Assembly (NCBI GenBank): GCA_902789395.1
Contig: CADANY010000002.1
Span: 163,390 to 227,389, forward strand
Direction: 5' to 3'
DNA length: 64,000 nt
Origin: an uncultured Bacteroidia bacterium
GTDB taxonomy: Bacteria > Bacteroidota > Bacteroidia > Bacteroidales > UBA932
Shown here: piece after piece, positions 60,711-64,000 of the stretch
How positions within the stretch are numbered: the stretch's first letter is position 1
How the letters are laid out: the number at the start of each line of letters is the position of its first letter
Translations under genes and position numbers: made by a program
Notes under the pieces: model-generated
Seen by the model: only the letters and a program-made list of their open reading frames with translations
What the model was told of the DNA's origin: nothing
Database searches by the model: none

Positions 60711-63700
60711 TTAGAATGTAATCTGTACACCGCAAGAGTATGTCCTCAATACAGGATCCGTACGACCCCATACACCGTTACCAAGACTTCCTTCTCCCTG
60801 GTTGATTTCGGGGTCAAGGCCGAACTGGGCGGTGTGGTTGATCAGATCGATCGCATTGTTGACATTACCGTAGATACGGACTTTCTCAATATTGATTTTG
60901 CTCGTGATATTCCGGGGAAGAGTATATCCCAGCGTAATATTCTTGAGGCGGAGATAGGACAGATTGACAAGGTACTTGTCCTGAGGGTAGAAGTTCTTCC
61001 GGCCGGCATCGAGGACATTGGCGGAAATGGTTCCCTGTCCGGCTCCGGAGCTGGCAAGACGGGGATACCGTGCGTCCTGGCGGATGTTTCCGCTGGCAGC
61101 CTCTTCATTTGTAATATAGTCTACCTGATTCGAGTAGATGGCATCGGCACCTCTCATGAGCGGCATGACGAATGCGGATTGTGTCCAGACACTGCGCTTC
61201 CCGACGCCCTGGAAATAGAGGTCGAGGTCGAATCCTTTCCAGTCACCGCCCAGCCGGAGTGAATACTGGTAACGGGGTTGCGTATTGCCAATCACCTTCA
61301 GGTCGCCATGGTCGGCGACGGTTCCTTCTCCGGCGTTGATCACGCCATCCCCGTTAAGATCTTTGAATTTGATGTCACCGGGGCCGTAAGAGAAGTTGGT
61401 CGTTTCAAGGCTTTTCTGGGAAGGGGAATTGAGGACATCTTCATTGGACGTGAAGTATCGGTCGGTTTCGAAGCCCCAGATTTCACCCCAGACCTTGCCC
61501 GTATAACGGGTGTTCACCAGATTGGCGTCGTTATTCCAGTCCGTGATGACAGCCTTGTAATCGGCGATGTTTCCGATTGCATAGACATTCAGGGAATTGA
61601 AGGAATGGTGCCAGTCCAGGGTCAGTTCCCAGCCGCGGGAGCGGAGAGAACCGGCATTTTCGTAGGCCGCCGAAGCGCCGAGGGTCTGCGGCATGGTCTT
61701 GCCGGGAGCAAGCATGTTCTTGGTATCACGCTGGAACCAGTCGAGGGTGGCATTCAACTCTCCGTTGAAGAAGCCGAGATCCAGACCGACATTCGTCGTA
61801 GCGATGGTCTCCCAGGTAAGGGTGGAGGAGACCATCTTCGGAAGGCCGAACGTGTCGTATTTGGAGGAACCGGTACCGAGCCAGTTGACGCTTCCTGCGC
61901 TCCGGGCCATGGTCTGGATGTACATGTTGGAACCGACTTCCTGGTTGCCTACGGTTCCATAGGAAGCCCGGAACTTGGCATTGTTGACCGTCTTTCTGAG
62001 CGGGGCGAAGAAGGCCTCATCGGAAAGGCGCCAGCCGACGGAGACGGAAGGGAAGAAAGCCCAGCGGTCCCTTGCCGGGAACTTGGACGAGCCGTCGTAA
62101 CGTCCGTTGAGTTCGAGAAGGTAACGTCCCTTATAATTATAGTTGAGACGCCCGAAAAAGCCTGCGGAACCGACGAGACTGCGGCTATGCGCGAACGTAT
62201 TCTGTTTGTTGGTATCGTTGGTCAGGGCGATTTCCGCCATGTTGAAGTCGAGCAGGTTATAATAGTTGCCGCGGAGGAATTCATACTCGGATTCATCGAC
62301 ATTGAAGCCGGCCATAAGATTGAAATTATGGTCCTTTGCTACCGTGAATTCATAATTGCCATAGATATTGGCGTTGTATCCGACGGTATAATCCCTCTGG
62401 GCGTTGATGTAGGTGGAGGTGCTCATGGTGCTGACCGAAGGCTTCGTCGACCACGTATTCATCATCGTGACAGGCAGGTTTGTCTGCTTGTAGCGCCAGA
62501 CATTGCTCAGATACGTATAATCGGCATTCATGGTCAGCCCCTTGGCAAGAGTAATCTTGGTAAAGGCTCCCAGACGGAAATTCTGGGTGCGGGAATAGTT
62601 CTCGCCCGCTTGTTTGCGGTAAGAGATAGCGTTTCGGCCGTCATAACCGTCAATCGTTCCCCAAGGACCGAAGAACGAGCCCCAGCGCCACATGTACTGA
62701 TAGGTGCCTTGCCGCAGGGCATCGGTCGGATCCTCGTAGTTCTTGTAGACAAAGTTCATGCGGGCGCCGACGAGAAGCCACGATTTTACCTGCGAGGAAA
62801 CATTGATCGTCGCATTGTACCTCATGAGCTTGTCCGGGTTGAAGTTCATCAGTCCCTGTTCTTTATTGTAGCCGAAAGAGGTGTAGTAATTGGTCTTTCC
62901 CGACGTTCCCTGGACGGAGAGGTTGTGGTTCTGGGAAGGAGCGGCTTTATTAAACATGATTCCGGCGACATCCCAGTCGGCGAAATAGCCGACTCCGCGG
63001 ATATAGTCGTCTCCTTCTACCATTTCCCGGTATCCGGATTTCCCTCCATGTTTCGCCTGCCAGGCTTTGACTCCGTTGATGAATTCTTCAGAGTTCATGT
63101 ACATGCCGAACAGTTCGCTGTCGACGCCTTCGCGGGCGTTGACCTGGTTCAGGCCGGTGATCTGCTCCATGACACTCGGATAATCGGGAAGAACCGTTGC
63201 CTGGCTCCAGCCGAAGTTGTTCGAGTAGTTGACGACGGCGCGGTCAGTCGTAGAGGCGGACTTGGTCGTGATGAGGACGACGCCGAATGCCGCCCTCGTT
63301 CCGTAGATGGACGCGGAGGCTGCATCCTTGAGAACGGAGATGCTCTCGATATCCTGCGTGTTCAGGTATGAGATATTGTCGATAGGAACTCCGTCGACAA
63401 CATACAGGGGCTTGGAAGTCTGACTGTTGGACAAGGTACCGATACCGCGGATGACGATATTCGGCTCCGACCCGATTTTTCCGTTTGAGTTGATGACCGT
63501 CAAGCCCGGAACGGCGCCCTGGAGGGCTTTGCCGAGGCTGGCAATCGACTTGGACTCAAGGGTCTTCGCCACGTCGACCGTAGAAACGGCTCCGGTCAGG
63601 TTCGCCTTTTTCTGGGTACCGTAACCGACGACGACAGTTTCTTCAAGGAACTCGACATCCTCTTCGAGAACGAGCCGGAGGTTCTCCAGTGCAGTTACCG

Positions 63701-63980
63701 TCAGGGTCTTGTAACCGATACAAGAAATATCCAGGGTCGCCCCCGGGTTGGTCTGGATCGAGAAACGGCCGCGGGCATCGGTCATGGTACCCTTGGTCGT
63801 TCCCTTGACCACGACGCTGGCTCCGGGAACCGGCTGACCCTGAGAATCAACAACGACACCGCTTGCGGTAATCTGCTGTTGCATCGCAACTTCCGGAGAG
63901 GAAGCCGCCGCTGCGAGCGCGCAGGAGCCGAAAAGTCCGGCTGCTACGGCGACCGCTGCAAGGATCTTGTTTACTTTCAT
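60711..63980 (-). CDS. SusC/RagA-family TonB-dependent outer-membrane transporter (third locus)
   Basis: 1089 residues, complete. Signal peptide (LFGSCALAAAASS), regulatory-like domain ASGVVVDSQGQPVPGASVVV, ETVVVGYGTQKKANLTGAVS at the plug start, VLKDAASASIYGTRAAFGV plug signature and C-terminal RTYSCGVQITF. It resembles the second-locus SusC in the plug but differs in the barrel. Ligand unknown. The start is 20 bases from the window edge, so its promoter and any upstream genes are not visible. Confidence 0.95.
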   Translation of the reverse strand: MKVNKILAAVAVAAGLFGSCALAAAASSPEVAMQQQITASGVVVDSQGQPVPGASVVVKGTTKGTMTDARGRFSIQTNPGATLDISCIGYKTLTVTALENLRLVLEEDVEFLEETVVVGYGTQKKANLTGAVSTVDVAKTLESKSIASLGKALQGAVPGLTVINSNGKIGSEPNIVIRGIGTLSNSQTSKPLYVVDGVPIDNISYLNTQDIESISVLKDAASASIYGTRAAFGVVLITTKSASTTDRAVVNYSNNFGWSQATVLPDYPSVMEQITGLNQVNAREGVDSELFGMYMNSEEFINGVKAWQAKHGGKSGYREMVEGDDYIRGVGYFADWDVAGIMFNKAAPSQNHNLSVQGTSGKTNYYTSFGYNKEQGLMNFNPDKLMRYNATINVSSQVKSWLLVGARMNFVYKNYEDPTDALRQGTYQYMWRWGSFFGPWGTIDGYDGRNAISYRKQAGENYSRTQNFRLGAFTKITLAKGLTMNADYTYLSNVWRYKQTNLPVTMMNTWSTKPSVSTMSTSTYINAQRDYTVGYNANIYGNYEFTVAKDHNFNLMAGFNVDESEYEFLRGNYYNLLDFNMAEIALTNDTNKQNTFAHSRSLVGSAGFFGRLNYNYKGRYLLELNGRYDGSSKFPARDRWAFFPSVSVGWRLSDEAFFAPLRKTVNNAKFRASYGTVGNQEVGSNMYIQTMARSAGSVNWLGTGSSKYDTFGLPKMVSSTLTWETIATTNVGLDLGFFNGELNATLDWFQRDTKNMLAPGKTMPQTLGASAAYENAGSLRSRGWELTLDWHHSFNSLNVYAIGNIADYKAVITDWNNDANLVNTRYTGKVWGEIWGFETDRYFTSNEDVLNSPSQKSLETTNFSYGPGDIKFKDLNGDGVINAGEGTVADHGDLKVIGNTQPRYQYSLRLGGDWKGFDLDLYFQGVGKRSVWTQSAFVMPLMRGADAIYSNQVDYITNEEAASGNIRQDARYPRLASSGAGQGTISANVLDAGRKNFYPQDKYLVNLSYLRLKNITLGYTLPRNITSKINIEKVRIYGNVNNAIDLINHTAQFGLDPEINQGEGSLGNGVWGRTDPVLRTYSCGVQITF

Positions 63981-64000
63981 AGAAACAATTTTTAGTTAAT

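Overview
The window looks like chromosome from a fairly GC-rich member of the Bacteroidota, most likely order Bacteroidales. Four sets of SusC/SusD outer-membrane import genes occur (one as a 3' stub), many surface lipoproteins carry SPII lipoboxes, promoters match the Bacteroidota -7 consensus TAnnTTTG (some with a TTTG-like -33 box), and DUF6377 and TPR-LuxR membrane regulators are present. No rRNA, tRNA or CRISPR array was recognised.

Layout. 1-1965: the tail of a SusD gene, a phosphodiester glycosidase (NAGPA-type) and a secreted EEP phosphodiesterase/nuclease. 1967-4597: mutS. 4665-19082: a beta-glucan (laminarin-like) utilisation locus made of a DUF6377 regulator, SusC, SusD, a four-repeat surface glycan-binding protein, a GH16 endo-glucanase, a GH3 beta-glucosidase and a CotH-family lipoprotein. 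19102-24828: comF, then on the minus strand a tight operon of a TPR-LuxR regulator, an SDR, a ROK kinase, an MFS carrier and a SIS isomerase. 24919-29040: a short-type S-adenosylhomocysteinase, nhaA, and a minus-strand peroxide-stress operon (ferritin-like, glutathione peroxidase, OhrR-type MarR) with two operator-like palindromes on its promoter. 29468-37530: a second SusC/SusD locus with a PKD/beta-propeller lipoprotein and an EEP lipoprotein. 37527-42916: housekeeping genes (aspS, an S1/P1 nuclease, rsmA, an FAD oxidoreductase). 42942-44183: an AT-richer serpin lipoprotein gene.

44218-56841 is the most unusual part. A minus-strand operon encodes an archaeal-type sn-glycerol-1-phosphate dehydrogenase (AraM-like), a GlpT-type organophosphate antiporter and an outer-membrane porin-like protein. 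Divergent from it is a plus-strand operon with a complete mannitol phosphotransferase system: mtlD, a fused mannitol EIICBA, HPr and Enzyme I, followed by ribulokinase, an MFS carrier and an EEP enzyme. A full PTS is rare in Bacteroidota. A structured palindromic repeat lies in frame in the EIIB-EIIA linker of mtlA.

56854-64000: an RHH/PIN toxin-antitoxin pair, a duplicated structured repeat, remnants of IS1634- and IS1182-type transposases abutting each other, a strong terminator, and a third SusC/SusD pair that runs to the window edge with no enzyme gene downstream.

Functions come from motif and family recognition by eye. Start codons were moved from the longest open frame where an upstream extension overlapped a neighbour or used TTG/GTG.
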